DNA from: Polytrichum commune
Lineage: Eukaryota > Streptophyta > Polytrichopsida > Polytrichales > Polytrichaceae
NCBI GenBank assembly: GCA_950295325.1
Contig: OX485805.1
Location: 8,000,501-8,064,500 of the forward strand
Direction: 5' to 3'
DNA: 64,000 nucleotides
Within the stretch, counting starts at the first letter, position 1. Each line of letters opens with the position of its first letter. Positions 10,717 to 21,915 of the stretch are shown here, piece after piece. Below the pieces are notes generated by a model. That model saw nothing but the letters and a program-made list of their open reading frames with translations, was not told the origin of the DNA and did no database searches. A program made the translations under genes and the position numbers.

Positions 10717-12912
10717 ACGCTGTTGATTGCAAATCCCAATTTAAGGAACCCAGATAGTCTACGAGTTGGTAGCCGAATAACAATTCCACGTGACAACAAC
10801 TACATCCCTTCAACAAAGAGTTGGCCATCACCCACACGGATTAAATTAAACCCTGTTTGCAAAGAGCCTTCAAGGACACAGGCATTTGTCTCATTTTTGA
10901 GGCCTGAAATGTTAACTCCTAGTAAAACCTTGGTCCTTCTGGGACAGTTCTTGTCTAATGAAAATCGGGAGCACAAAGTATTAAAGGGGGACTCACTTGA
11001 GTGGTTGGCAGCAAAGTATGGCACCACAGTAAAAGCATTGAAGAAGTTGAATAATATGAAAGATGATATTATCTACTCTGGCAGGTATCTTCTTCTTGTA
11101 TCTTTCTCTGGGTGTGCTCGTTCATTTACTTGCATGTTCATATTGGAAAGCTAGCTCCATTTAAAAGCTCACTGATACAGCTTTTGATTGAAACTGTTGG
11201 ACAATGTTAGTGACTGCACTCCATTTTGAACTGCGAACTCCGATGTTCTTGTCATGTTGTATTTTTAATCATCAGTGAATGCCTGAAGATCTTTTAGAAC
11301 CTAGGAGGACACAAATGGGATTGCTCTCTTTTAGATTAAGTTCAAGCGCTCCTCATTAGAGATTTTGATTACTGGATTGTTGGCACTGAATGCAGTGTGC
11401 TGAAGATAGATCGGCGCAGTGCAGATCAGACACTCTTTGGCCGAAAGGCAAGTGTGCAGGAAAGGAATGCCTTGATTGAAGGTTCAGGAAGTACACATCA
11501 GCCACTTAAGTTAGTCAAACCAGTATTAAAAGCATGCCTTCGACCACAAACTTTACAAACTTCAAACACCATACCAAAGCTACAAACTGTTCGTGTTGAA
11601 TATGGAGATACCTTGGCAGATATTGCTTCTGGACATGGGTAAGTTCTTGTAGTAGGTGAATGACGTATCTTTATGCCAGCACTTTAAAGGTGGTTTTGTC
11701 TGAAGTTCTTCTTGCAAAACTTTTGAGTAAACTATGACCGTGCTAAACTCTTTGCGGAAGTCGGCCCTATTATATATCAAGCCCATGTTCATATTTATGT
11801 AGTGAAGGTTTCTGTCGAGAACCCAGATCAGTAGGAATTACAAGAAGTTTGAAGATGAGGGTTGTGCACATCTACTAATAGCATCAAATTTGATCATTGG
11901 ACAGACTAAGCCCAGAGGAGTTGCAGCGGCTGAACAATTTGAGGAATGAGAATATTTTTGAGGGTGATGCTCTTGCTGTATCACCAGGTATCTTCTCCCA
12001 CCCTGTCTATTTAACCTATCTTAGTTTGTTGATGTGAGGACACTCCTACCCCGAGTTGGAACATTCTGTATCCTACAGTATCTATCTTGTCACTTGGACC
12101 ATTCTTCTTGTAAGGGAGCTCCACTAGAAGTGACTGGATGTATGGATTAAACAAGGATATTGAACATAGAGCTGAGATGCAATGTTGTTATTCATAGTTT
12201 GATTGCCAATTGCTAGGTCCTTCAGCAAGAGAGATTCCAGAATTACGATCAGGCCGGCGAAGGACAAACCGAGGACTTGTGGAAAGTTTCTGGCTCCTCT
12301 ACACTCCTATGAGTGCACTATATATACTTAATAGGTGGAAAAAAGAGTCAATGGTTATATAGACATTTCAGTTTTTTTGTCTCACTGTTGTCACATTCGG
12401 TTGGGGTATCGGTATCAGGACGATGGAAGCGGAAACGCAAGGGGTTCCAGTGGCCACATGATAAGTGGATGCGGTTCAGTTGTCCTGTGACAGAGGGGTA
12501 CTTCAAATTTTATGCAGAGATGGCAACATGATTATCTGCTAACTAACAAAGTTCTCCTACTTATTTGTGTATATTGATCTTCCACAATGTTATCACAAAA
12601 ATAAAACATAGAACATCGTTGCATTCCTTCTGTCAATGAAAGTCTTAAAACACATGTGACATGTGAAGTTTTACTATGCATGAAGAATGTTGAAAGGTAC
12701 TGTGACTTCACTATTGAGGCAGTCCTATTCCATCTCATACTATATATTGCGTGAGATATTATACTCATCCATTGTTTACTGCTTATGAATGTGTTCTACT
12801 GCGTGGGTTATCTGCTCCGTTGTTAAGCAACCTACTGAGTAACTGGGTAAATGATCAATGATGCAGTTTCGTGAGCAGTACATATGGCTGGCGATGGGGT
12901 GCTTTTCATGAG
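10717..12912 (+). pseudogene. LysM/M23 gene, copy B, catalytic exons lost
   Basis: Recognisable exons are about 10717-11084, 11396-11638, 11905-11987, 12217-12271 (cut), 12419-12497 and 12867-12912. The first encodes the end of one LysM (IANPNLRNPDSLRVGSRIT) and a whole second one (HKVLKGDSLEWLAAKYGTT, then LKKLNNMKDDIIYSG). The next two encode the third LysM, as in copy A. The linker exon is truncated by a deletion of about 456 bp. The last visible exon ends at the HE of the first M23 motif. All exons carrying the Asp ligand, the RYAH histidine and HLH are gone, removed with about 1.6 kb. No peptidase can be made, so it is called a pseudogene, although the LysM exons remain open. It also shows what the off-window 5' part of copy A should look like. 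Confidence 0.8.
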
Positions 12913-13079
12913 GTGAAATTACTCTTTGTTGTCCAGATTCTGTTTGCCATTTTCATAGTGTTGTATGCAAGTCAGCTTCAGTTACCTAGGACATAGGACA
13001 TTATGTTCACAATGTCGATTTTGGTGCCTTATTTTTCATGTTCAAGATGAGTTTTCAGATGACTTCAGGTTCTAGGTTA

Positions 13080-16000
13080 TCACAGCCCAGGTCGAGTAAT
13101 CACAGCCCAGGTCAAAGAGCAGGTAGACTTCAAAAGGAAATTGCTATGAAAACTCAATATCACAATCAACATCAGAATGATTTCCACAACGAAATTTGTG
13201 CATGAAATCATCAATTGTGAAATGGCCACGTCTCCTTTGATGATTCTTAGTGCGGAGTTTGGAAATGCCTGCAGGTCATACATACGTTGATGTCATGTGA
13301 AGTGTGGATCACCGACTAAATGGTAGAGAATGTAATCAATATATAGAGAGGTATCATTCTGTGCAACGATCTCCAAACGAATTGTAGCTTCCTTAAATTG
13401 GATGCCTCTGTAATCAACTTCAAAACACATGAGGCCAACTTATTGCGAAACATAAGTAGTCTTGCAACCTACCACATACAAATTACAATACATGAGGGTG
13501 GGTAGATTTGGGTGTACCGATAATTTATTCTTCAAGCTAGAATGGAAAGGAAATTTCCTTAGACATGCTTACTTAGAATATCGTGTATTTTAAAAAACAA
13601 TTGTCCACATATTAGTCTACATATTGACAAATTTAAAGTTCATATGCATGGGAAAAATATGGGGCGAATAACTCTTATACAGTGAGTGTAGGAGAATAAC
13701 TGCGTAAGCAAGGAACTCATGGTGGCCAAGCAAGTGACATGTGACATGTGACATGAATGTGATAACCTACCTAATGACATGAAACCCTAAACTTTGTCAT
13801 TTTTTAATCTACATACATTACATGCCGTCAATCTACAAATTGTGGATGGGCCACACTAAATAACGAGGAAATTGTTTGTAGAGGTGAAACAAATCTTGTT
13901 CCCTAACAACTATCGTTGGTGGTGTAATAAAAACATGCCTCTATAAGTTTAATATTGGTTGATATCAAATTTATCACAATAAAAAAGAGTAAATTATTTT
14001 AGGGTCTTTGTAGTCGCTTGGGATGGCAAGTCTTGTATAATAACCAAGGCTCATTGTCTTGTCAAGAAGTTAATTTAGAGTTGAGTTCAAAGTAATTTAA
14101 CTTCAAATAAGAAGAAATACCGTTATTATAAGATATTTAAATAATTTTCCTCATAAACAATTTCTTAAAAATTGTCTCGAGAGCTAGGCGGTCTGGACGG
14201 TGACCCGTGTATAAGATTCTTTGAATTTACAAGTGATGAAATCATTGGTGCATATATATATATATAATATTTTTTTGGATGTGGACACTTACAAAGTCCT
14301 TGGATTCCTTCCAATGACAGTCCTCTTTCTGCACAGTTACAAGTCTTTACATAATAGCAAACTTTAAACTCTTGGATGCATTAGAAGGGAATATTGAGGA
14401 GTTGTTCTAGGCATAAGAATTACCACCCTAAGCATAGACTGTCATAAGGAACTTTACTTTAGGATCCACTACTCCGTTGGAGATAGTGAATTTGCAACAA
14501 TTTGATCCCAAGGTCGTTCTTCTCATTTCAACCTCAAGTTGGAATTTTTTTTGAAAGTTCTTGTGGTCGCTTATAATAATTGTATTTAAAGTAAACCCCA
14601 ATACACTCATGATCATAGTGTTGGCCTGAGATGACCCTAAACTACTAGGTGATAGTGGAGAGGTACGCATGTTCGATTGGAGTGGTTGGCTGTTCGATTC
14701 CCAGTGTGAAATCATCTCTCTACTTGATAAAGGAAAAAACGTGGTAGGTAGGTAGGAAGCCAAGAGCCCGCCCACCGCAGGCTAGGTAGTAAACCCCACC
14801 CTGCACCAAGAGGATTCTTGAGCAGCATAGGGCCAATGGGCTCATAGAGGTGCCCATAACTAGTGTGCCCATAATAGTGTGCCCAAATAGAGGTGCCCAT
14901 AACTAGTCACTTAAGAGATTTTGCACCAAATTTGGAGAAGCATAAGGTAGTGCAATTTTTTCCCATGTAGGAAGATGGTAAAAAGGTTGACAACAATTTT
15001 TTTTGTTAATTTTATTTCTTAAATTATAACTACTATGAATTTTAGAAGCCAAAAAGTTGGCTCAATGTCTAGAATCTATCATAACGGCTCATTTTGAGAA
15101 GAATTCCTCCTCACTCTAGCACTCAAAACTGGGCACATGTGTCATGACACTATCGAATCCATGGTGATACCATAACCAAAGTTGAAAAGTTGAAAACCAT
15201 GAAACATGGAACTTTATTTTAACCACCTATGAAAAGAAATCATCAAAATCAATCCTAGCCTACTCTAAATCATGGCAACCTATGGATTCCCGATGGGGTC
15301 TTGATCGGGAATAGGTGGCTGGACTTGAATAAGCTACATGTTGACTTCATACTTTGGACATCATTCTAAAATGTTATGCCCAACCCTTATTCCTTCGGAT
15401 TGATAGTAGATGCAAAGCCACCAAATGAACATCATATGAGCATCACAAATCAATTACCTATGGCAGAGGCACCACCACAAAATCTACATAATTTCACTTA
15501 CATGAATTATCCACAAACCTCATCTACAATATTTGAACACAATTGCCATTAAAACTATGTAAGAAAATCCATGTTTGTTAAATTCAGTACAGTCAGATGT
15601 CCACCAAGACAAATACGGACGTGTCAAGACAGCTCAGAATCGACATTCACAAGACAAGTTCCAACAAGACCATTCTGGAGACTACCGTTACCGCGTTCCC
15701 ACAAAGTTTGAGCACCTAGGATGAGTACCTTTGAATCTCCGGCGAGACCTACGAGGAAATACGCTGTAACGTAATTCTCAGCTTGATTCTAGAAATTCAT
15801 GTAAGTATTGGAATAAGTCAATGAGAATTGACGCATGTATTAATGTCTTCTTGCAGTTGCAGTCTGTTATGATACTGTACTACTCTCAAAGCAGATTCAC
15901 TCACACAATATAATTAACTAATGCAACACAGATGGTCTTGCATTACACAATAGATCAAAGAGACGTAACGATCGCAAGAAACCAAAACAAATCAGTATCA

Positions 16001-16638
16001 ACAAGCACACGTACATCAAATCCACATGTGTGTTCGTCAGCTAAATCTTGCACACATGACAGCCTGACTGCCTCAAATTGAATCGGAGCGTAAACTAGAC
16101 GCTTGAGTTGCTCATCTGGAATGTGTAGGGTTACCTGAGACCTTATGGTGTTTGAGATAACTTAGACTCTTGGAATTCCAACAAGTGCAACACGTAACTA
16201 ATTGCATCAAACTCAACAGATCCAACAGCTTCTCAGAACAAAGCACAGCAAAACATTAATGAAAACAAGTGTATCGCATATATACATGTACATACTACGA
16301 ACACACCTATTGTCATTCTAAAAGCACCACACCAAATTACTGTAAAATTAAAGAAGCCCTAGCTGGCTCAAAGTGTACAATACACGCTGAAGTCTTCTCT
16401 GCCTGAATGAATATCGCAAAATTTCGAAAGTCAGGTGTTCTGGAAAAATTGTGATGGGTCTAAACATGATATATAGCCATTGTAGACATATCGCCAATTA
16501 AGACAGAGACGCCTTCCGAAATATTTTCACAAAGTTGATCGAAGACATCAATTCAGACGTTCATTATCGTCATTGTTTGCCGAACTGGACCAGCCACACT
16601 TGTTACCTGGATCGTGATTGGCTCCGACACCTTGATAG
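13080..16638. other. Non-coding stretch of unit B
   Basis: This is the counterpart of about 3735-7899 in unit A, shortened by the 4645-5520 deletion and lengthened by the insert at about 14620-14870. It is AT-rich, with a (TA)n run at about 14254-14268. No gene is recognised. Confidence 0.6.
14620..14870 (+). mobile_element. SINE-like insertion present only in unit B
   Basis: Unit A has no counterpart of this segment. It contains a tRNA-type B-box-like motif (CTGTTCGATTCCC at about 14687-14700) preceded by TGTTCGATTGG and, about 40 bases upstream, GGTGATAGTGGAGAGG, which could serve as an A box. A G/C-richer body follows. Such an internal Pol III promoter is typical of tRNA-derived SINEs. 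No clear target duplication or A-tail was found, so the class is tentative and the ends are approximate. Its absence from unit A dates the insertion after the duplication, or unit A has lost it. Confidence 0.35.
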
Positions 16639-17460
16639 TCAGGAGCTGATGCTTAGTAAATCCAGAATCTCCAGCATGTTGTAATCCTCCCTGACCGCGG
16701 CTTGAACTTCCTGCCGGCTTCGCCCATCTGCCCAGCGCCAGAATTCCTCTGAAACTATCAGCATTGTGCCATCTGGTGTTTGAACCATTCCTCCAATTCT
16801 GTCTCCAATATACAACGCCGCAGGCCGAAACCCAGGTGATATGGATTCCACAGGGCTTCTTTGTGAAGCTTGGACATTTGAGATTACGGATTCTGAAGCC
16901 CTTACTATGTTTTCCGATTCTCGGACACCTGGATTATGATTGAGGGCAAGGTTCAACAATAGGGGACCTGAGTTTCCAATATACGGTATCATAATTCTCC
17001 CATCTGGTGTTTGAACGAATCCTCCAATTCCGTCTGCAATATACCGCGCGATAGGCCGAAGCCCAGGTGATATGGATTCCACTGGGATTCTTTGTGAAGC
17101 TTCGATATTTGAGATTTGGGGTTCTGAAGCCCTTACTATGTTTTCCGATTCACGGACACCTAGATTATGATTGGGGGCAAAGTTCAGAGGTCTTGGCAAC
17201 AATGGGGGACCTGAGTTTCCAGTATACGGTATCCGAGGCCGACCCCTAATAGGCCGCGCTCGCGGTGCCCTAAGCCGCAACTGAGAAGTCCACGTGAAAG
17301 GCCGCGGCACAGGCCAAATCAGCTCAGGTGGCATGGCTTGGGTTGGCAACAATGGAGGATCAACCCGGGGGCAGGTGCAGTTGAATGGAGAGGCTTCACT
17401 GCATGTGCAAGAGGAGGTTTGGTCTTCCGTAGGATCCATGGCTACAAACTCTCTACCCAT
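16639..17460 (-). CDS. Unrecognised Cys/Pro/Arg-rich protein with internal repeat, copy B
   Basis: This is the duplicate of the orphan gene in unit A: 273 aa from the ATG at 17460. The CxC pairs (SCTC, NCTC), both 80-aa repeats and the SEEFWRWADGR tail are kept. The Pro/Arg segment is shorter by a net 19 codons, in frame, and there are many substitutions, including a changed C-terminus (LEILDLLSISS). The frame is open throughout despite insertions and deletions in the flanking DNA. This supports coding function but does not prove it, because the duplication is recent. As in copy A, an acceptor-like site lies just upstream of the ATG. Function is unknown. Confidence 0.58.
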   Translation of the reverse strand: MGREFVAMDPTEDQTSSCTCSEASPFNCTCPRVDPPLLPTQAMPPELIWPVPRPFTWTSQLRLRAPRARPIRGRPRIPYTGNSGPPLLPRPLNFAPNHNLGVRESENIVRASEPQISNIEASQRIPVESISPGLRPIARYIADGIGGFVQTPDGRIMIPYIGNSGPLLLNLALNHNPGVRESENIVRASESVISNVQASQRSPVESISPGFRPAALYIGDRIGGMVQTPDGTMLIVSEEFWRWADGRSRQEVQAAVREDYNMLEILDLLSISS

Positions 17461-18743
17461 TCTTGCAAGTAATGCACAAACCTGCACAAGACCCAAATCT
17501 GATCAATTATGTGTGTTAGGCAGAAATTGCTTCAGTCGAGGATGTGATTTAAGAAGAAACACATGTTTCAGAACCATGTTGAAAGAGTACGCTGATGTTG
17601 TAATGACGAATTATGGATCGAGGTAGTGTACTGATCACACCTCATACGCATGACGAGTATGCCTTTCAAGTAGCATACACCTTCATGGGCTTCTACTATT
17701 TAGAAATATAACTAGATTCCCTGATCAGTGACGGAACAAAAATGAACGCCTTGCACTTAATTCGAAAAGAATATTGTACCCCATGGTAGTACCGCAACAT
17801 CTTTGTTGACATCTAAATCACGAGGATATAACTGTGTTGCACTAATCAGGTTTCACATGCACGATTAGTGTGTGTACGCCGAACTACAAAACCGCAATGA
17901 CCTAGAACAAGTATCCTTTACAAACTAACGATGAGAAATGGCGTGACGCCTTCCACGTGAGTCTGATCAACACATACTATTCATTTCAGTATTGTAGAGC
18001 CCTACATCCATAGAATGCTCTTCAAACTTCATGCAGTCGTCTAATGCTCACAGTTCTGTGACTACACTAACACTGTACTATCATGTGTACCACTCAAACT
18101 TTAGGGATCATACTTTGCACACCTGGATTACGCCCATTATAACATGGTTCTGAGGTATGGGTTACATATAGCCATGCCCAATCGCTAGAGGAGAATTATT
18201 AATTCAAGACACATTTTAATCTAGCAACCCTCCAGCATGACAATTAAACTCGATTCAGGCTAAGCAATGCATACCGACAGCTACAATCGACTCTTGATGA
18301 GATATCTCCAAACCACACGTGGACTCTTTACACATGGAGGCGCATGTAATCCATTTAAAGAAGCACATGCCTTTCTAGCAGCTGGAAATTTCAATCATGA
18401 AAGTCTATATGACATTCTAGTAATTCGTCACGCATTCGATTGTAACCTCACCAGCACCAATCTGTCCGGTGTACGCTACGACGAATCGCTGAGATGAAGG
18501 TCGCATCCAAAATGCAGGAATGAATAAAATGGAAAGGTAGGAGGCTGTTGTATCTCATAACCATCTTCGGTGACCGATCTCTCCTGCCAAGCCAAGAAAC
18601 CTTCCAATCGTCCTCGTTGAGCGAGACACATTTCGGGAGAAGGAATGCCCGAAGCTATGAGTGACATGGTGGCAGGTGAAGTGCCACATAGGATGTTGCA
18701 TTGTCCACGTCACACTGACTACGTGGCAGAACCAGCTTGGTCG
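17461..18743. other. 5' flank of orphan gene B
   Basis: Counterpart of 8779-10046. It contains the second copy of the small 63-aa frame (18476-18667, minus strand). No other feature is recognised. Confidence 0.5.
18476..18667 (-). CDS. Small conserved ORF, possible first exon of orphan gene B
   Basis: The 63-aa partner of 9785-9976, with the same strong ATG context and full length retained. It carries a few amino-acid changes such as WQERS for WQKRS. It could be the first exon of the downstream orphan gene or a chance ORF kept by recent duplication. Confidence 0.25.
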   Translation of the reverse strand: MSLIASGIPSPEMCLAQRGRLEGFLAWQERSVTEDGYEIQQPPTFPFYSFLHFGCDLHLSDSS

Positions 18744-20063
18744 AAATATTCGAATCTAAGGAATGTAATACTATTTTGGGAGTCCTTACTCCACAATCAT
18801 TTCCGGCCGTTGGATCCATTTGGGGTGTGTCTCATCTGATTGGCAATTGTGAATTGTATAAATTGTCATCTAAAGTGTCAAGAATTGGTTTTGGGATGCA
18901 TAATTTATAGAAGGTTGAAGTGAAGATTCTTTGCCACGTTCTCAAGGAACGATGGTTACTAAATTATGTCGGAATAGAGAGCCTTTTAATAACGGTAAGG
19001 ACTTAGGTCAAGCTCCATGGTGTTTAGTAGGTAATCTCATCTATAGTAAATAAACTCTACTAATGGTTGATCACACTTTGCACATCTATGTTTCATATGT
19101 AGAGAGTTGCACACAATCTCAAGTTTAGAGGGTTGTCAATAAATTGCTCCAACACGTGATTAAAATCGGAATGTGATCAATTACAAATATATTGAAACAC
19201 AAGGGAAATTTCTAGCATTCATGATAAGCAACCAATTCAATTGAATACACAATGGAGACTGGTCATTTGTAATTATGTTACTTCACCCGTAACTCAACTA
19301 ACACTAATGATTCATGATAAATGGTCAAGTTTGCAAGAACATGTTGCAGTATACAATGGTCAATTATTCCCTCCCATGTAGTTCAGTCTCATGTCTTTAA
19401 ATCTCATTCATTTGGTAGAACCTTGATATTGAAGGAATCATGTACTATGGCTTCTCTAAGACTAAGCTTATGGCACAAGTAAGTAAGAAGGGACTCGAAA
19501 GAATCTAAGATCTTCATAAAATGTAAAACAAGAAACTCCTTCTTGTTAACAATATTATTAGGAAATACAATATGAATGCGATTCTTAGTGCAAATTCCCA
19601 TACCTTAGGACAAATACTATGAAGATGATATTTTGGAATAGTACTAAGCCACCCAATGTTGGCTTAATTGATCATGTTGAGGAGGGGCTTAGGATTGTCA
19701 CTTTGTTTGGAGTTGTTTTTGTTACATCAAGGGTACCGGTGCACCTAAGAGAGATCTCCCAATCTTTCTTTTTAGATCCTTGTGGCCTTGTGTGGTTTTT
19801 ACTTAGTGAAATAAATTAGTTTGTTTTATATATGATTTGTGTTTGATTTTTTTCTTTCAAATAAACATCTTTCTCTCATGTAAGGTGTTAATTGCTTATG
19901 TACAAACCTTTAATGATCCCTTGTAAGATGTGCATACCCAAAACTATATCCCGTACTAATATGTACTCCTTGTGTTGCCCTAGATAATTTATGGGCGTGA
20001 GTTGAAATAACATTCTGGCACACCATATTACTATTGTCATGCTACATGTTCATCTTCGCTTTG
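18744..20063. other. Intergenic, AT-rich
   Basis: This lies beyond the duplication breakpoint. Only short ORFs are present and none resembles a known domain. No RNA gene is seen. Confidence 0.5.
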
Positions 20064-20276
20064 CATTGATTATCTCAATTACTGTGTGTTACTATTCGGA
20101 GTTACGCAGGGCTATAACTATTTGATGAGAATGTAATATTTTATCAAGCAAAGTCATTTTTGTTCTATTATGTCCAAACAATCTATTGAACTTTCGTTTA
20201 GCAAAATTGAATTCTTGAGTAAGACATTATTGCATTGCGTAACTCTGAATATTAATACACACTAATTGGGATAATC
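20064..20276. mobile_element. MITE with about 40-bp inverted ends (GATTATC family)
   Basis: The left end (GATTATCTCAATTACTGTGT, continuing to GGAGTTACGCA) is the approximate inverse of the right end (TGCGTAACTCTG, continuing to CTAATTGGGATAATC). The element is about 210 bp with no coding capacity. An inverted-orientation relative of the same length lies at 48093-48302, and the same terminal motif occurs at 46997 and 62853. Superfamily not assigned. Confidence 0.7.
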
Positions 20277-20552
20277 AATGTAACATTGGGTATTTAACAT
20301 CCATAAAATTTCAATGGGTGAAATGTTTCATCGAGCAAGCAATTGCAAGTCACAAAAATTGTCATATCAAGCTCACGACATGAATTGAGATCAAAAATTT
20401 ACACGAGGTCGTAGTAAGTGTATGTATATGTATATCATGTACGTATATAAAAGCGATTATGTGGGTCTTCTCAATTATGTTCATTAATCGATTCTAGAAT
20501 GGTCTCTATATTTTAAGCAATACTCCATTCTCACTGATTTGATGTCAAGGGA

Positions 20553-20932
20553 TACTACACCAAATATTGTATTTAGTGTCATATGGTACTTTATGTCACC
20601 ATGGTAAGTTTTCTAGTGACACTTCTTATGAATAAGTTTACAAATATTCTCATCCCAATTTATTTTTAGTTCATCCACTTTTGGTATATTCTGCATCCTA
20701 ACATTTTTATAATGAAGTACCATCGTGGATGGTTGAAATTTTGGTGAAATATCACTTAGTAAGTGACAGTAATTGCAATGTTGTAAATCTATATTGTCCA
20801 TTTTTTTGACGAGGAACAACAAATAATGTTAGGTTCACATTTAGTGTTGGTGACACTACTCGGGCGGTTCATAATCAGTATTGAGCTAGACAAAATAATA
20901 TTAGTGACACTAAAGACACTATTTAGTGTGGA
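20553..20932. mobile_element. Small CACTA-like inverted-repeat element
   Basis: About 380 bp. The left end (TACTACACCAAATATTGTAT) and the right end (TGACACTAAAGACACTATTT, then AGTGTGG) are imperfect inverted repeats built from CACTA-type motifs. The right half matches 35977-36190 in the opposite orientation, where the end is CACTACACTAAATATTGTAG. CACTACA termini are the hallmark of CACTA (En/Spm) elements, so a non-autonomous CACTA derivative is likely. Confidence 0.55.
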
Positions 20933-21915
20933 TTTTGACAAACCCACCTAACAGAGATGGCTCTGTTAAAATCGAAATCGAAAGGCACATGACACTTCAA
21001 AATTTCACCAACCTTTGATTTGGAGTGAGAGTAAAGTTGGTGTGTCTCGTTCATTAGATTGATCTTCATGATGACTATGCAAAGACCAAATGTTACATGA
21101 CATCCTTTCAAGGTTCCACCTAGTTAATAAACACTAATAATATGGATGATAATGAATAATGTGAGCCAATGCAGATTTGTTGTTTGGGGCACTGACATCT
21201 AATAAACTATAAACTCTTATCTTTATATTTCAAGTAACCTTGGATGTGAAGTTGGCTAGGGAGCTTCACCAATGGATCGTTTATGAAGAATGTATCATAT
21301 CATAAAAATTTGTAGCTACCAATTTATGTCATGTATCTCGAATGTTCAAGTGGCCATTCAACTTTGAATGACTATTTCACGTTTTCAAAAACCGTTTGGT
21401 TGAAGTATTGAGATTTTGTCATATGAGTCTCTTGCGTACACAAATGACATCATTTAGGAAAGTAATCCAACATAACATTACTTAAAACTAGGGTGATGCA
21501 CCCCTAGTGTTAGGAATTTTGCAAGCATGATTCCCCGTTTATGGTGGGCCACCCTTGCAAAATGAATAATACTCAGCCAGAGCATTGTTCACTCTGCAAA
21601 GGTGAACATGCAAGTGGCTTTTGTCCGTTTGAATATGTGAAATTTTCAATATATTACGAAGACAACGGGGCTACTTGCCTTCAAGTCTACCGCATTCGCA
21701 AATTCACTTTATAATTATTCACTTGCCGAGCATGGCACATTTTCAAAGTCACTTTATTATCAGACGTGTGTTAGGGAATACTCCGTGAGAAATTCATGCC
21801 ACCTACTAGGGCTTCCCCTTATTGAAAAGGGACCAACCCTAGCCTTAGGATGTGTAATATTATGGAATAAAGTAAGAATTATTCCATTTTGGGCACAACT
21901 CTTCAATTAAAATTT
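20933..21915. other. Intergenic with an imperfect palindrome at 21546-21610
   Basis: No gene is seen. Around 21546-21610 two arms pair imperfectly (GCCACCCTTGCAAAATGAAT against the inverse of TTCACTCTGCAAAGGTGAAC). A related palindrome occurs at 38056-38120. Confidence 0.45.

Larger units (their letters stand above)
10717..18743. repeat. Tandem segmental duplication, unit B
   Basis: This is the second unit of the tandem duplication. Positions 11391-18743 match 1-10046, and 10717-11390 is the part whose partner lies before the window. Relative to unit A it lacks about 882-1337, 2152-3733 and 4645-5520 (unit A coordinates), and it carries an insert at about 14620-14870. At the second deletion joint a short segment (TCACAGCCCAGGTC) is repeated in tandem at 13079-13112, as expected for repair at microhomology. 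Confidence 0.93.

Noticed and set aside
14680-14705. Possible tRNA gene at a GTTCGATTCC motif
   Set aside because: No acceptor stem or cloverleaf can be drawn around it; a SINE-type promoter fits better.
18267-18497. 76-codon ORF in unit B
   Set aside because: The frame is broken at the matching place in unit A, so it is probably chance.
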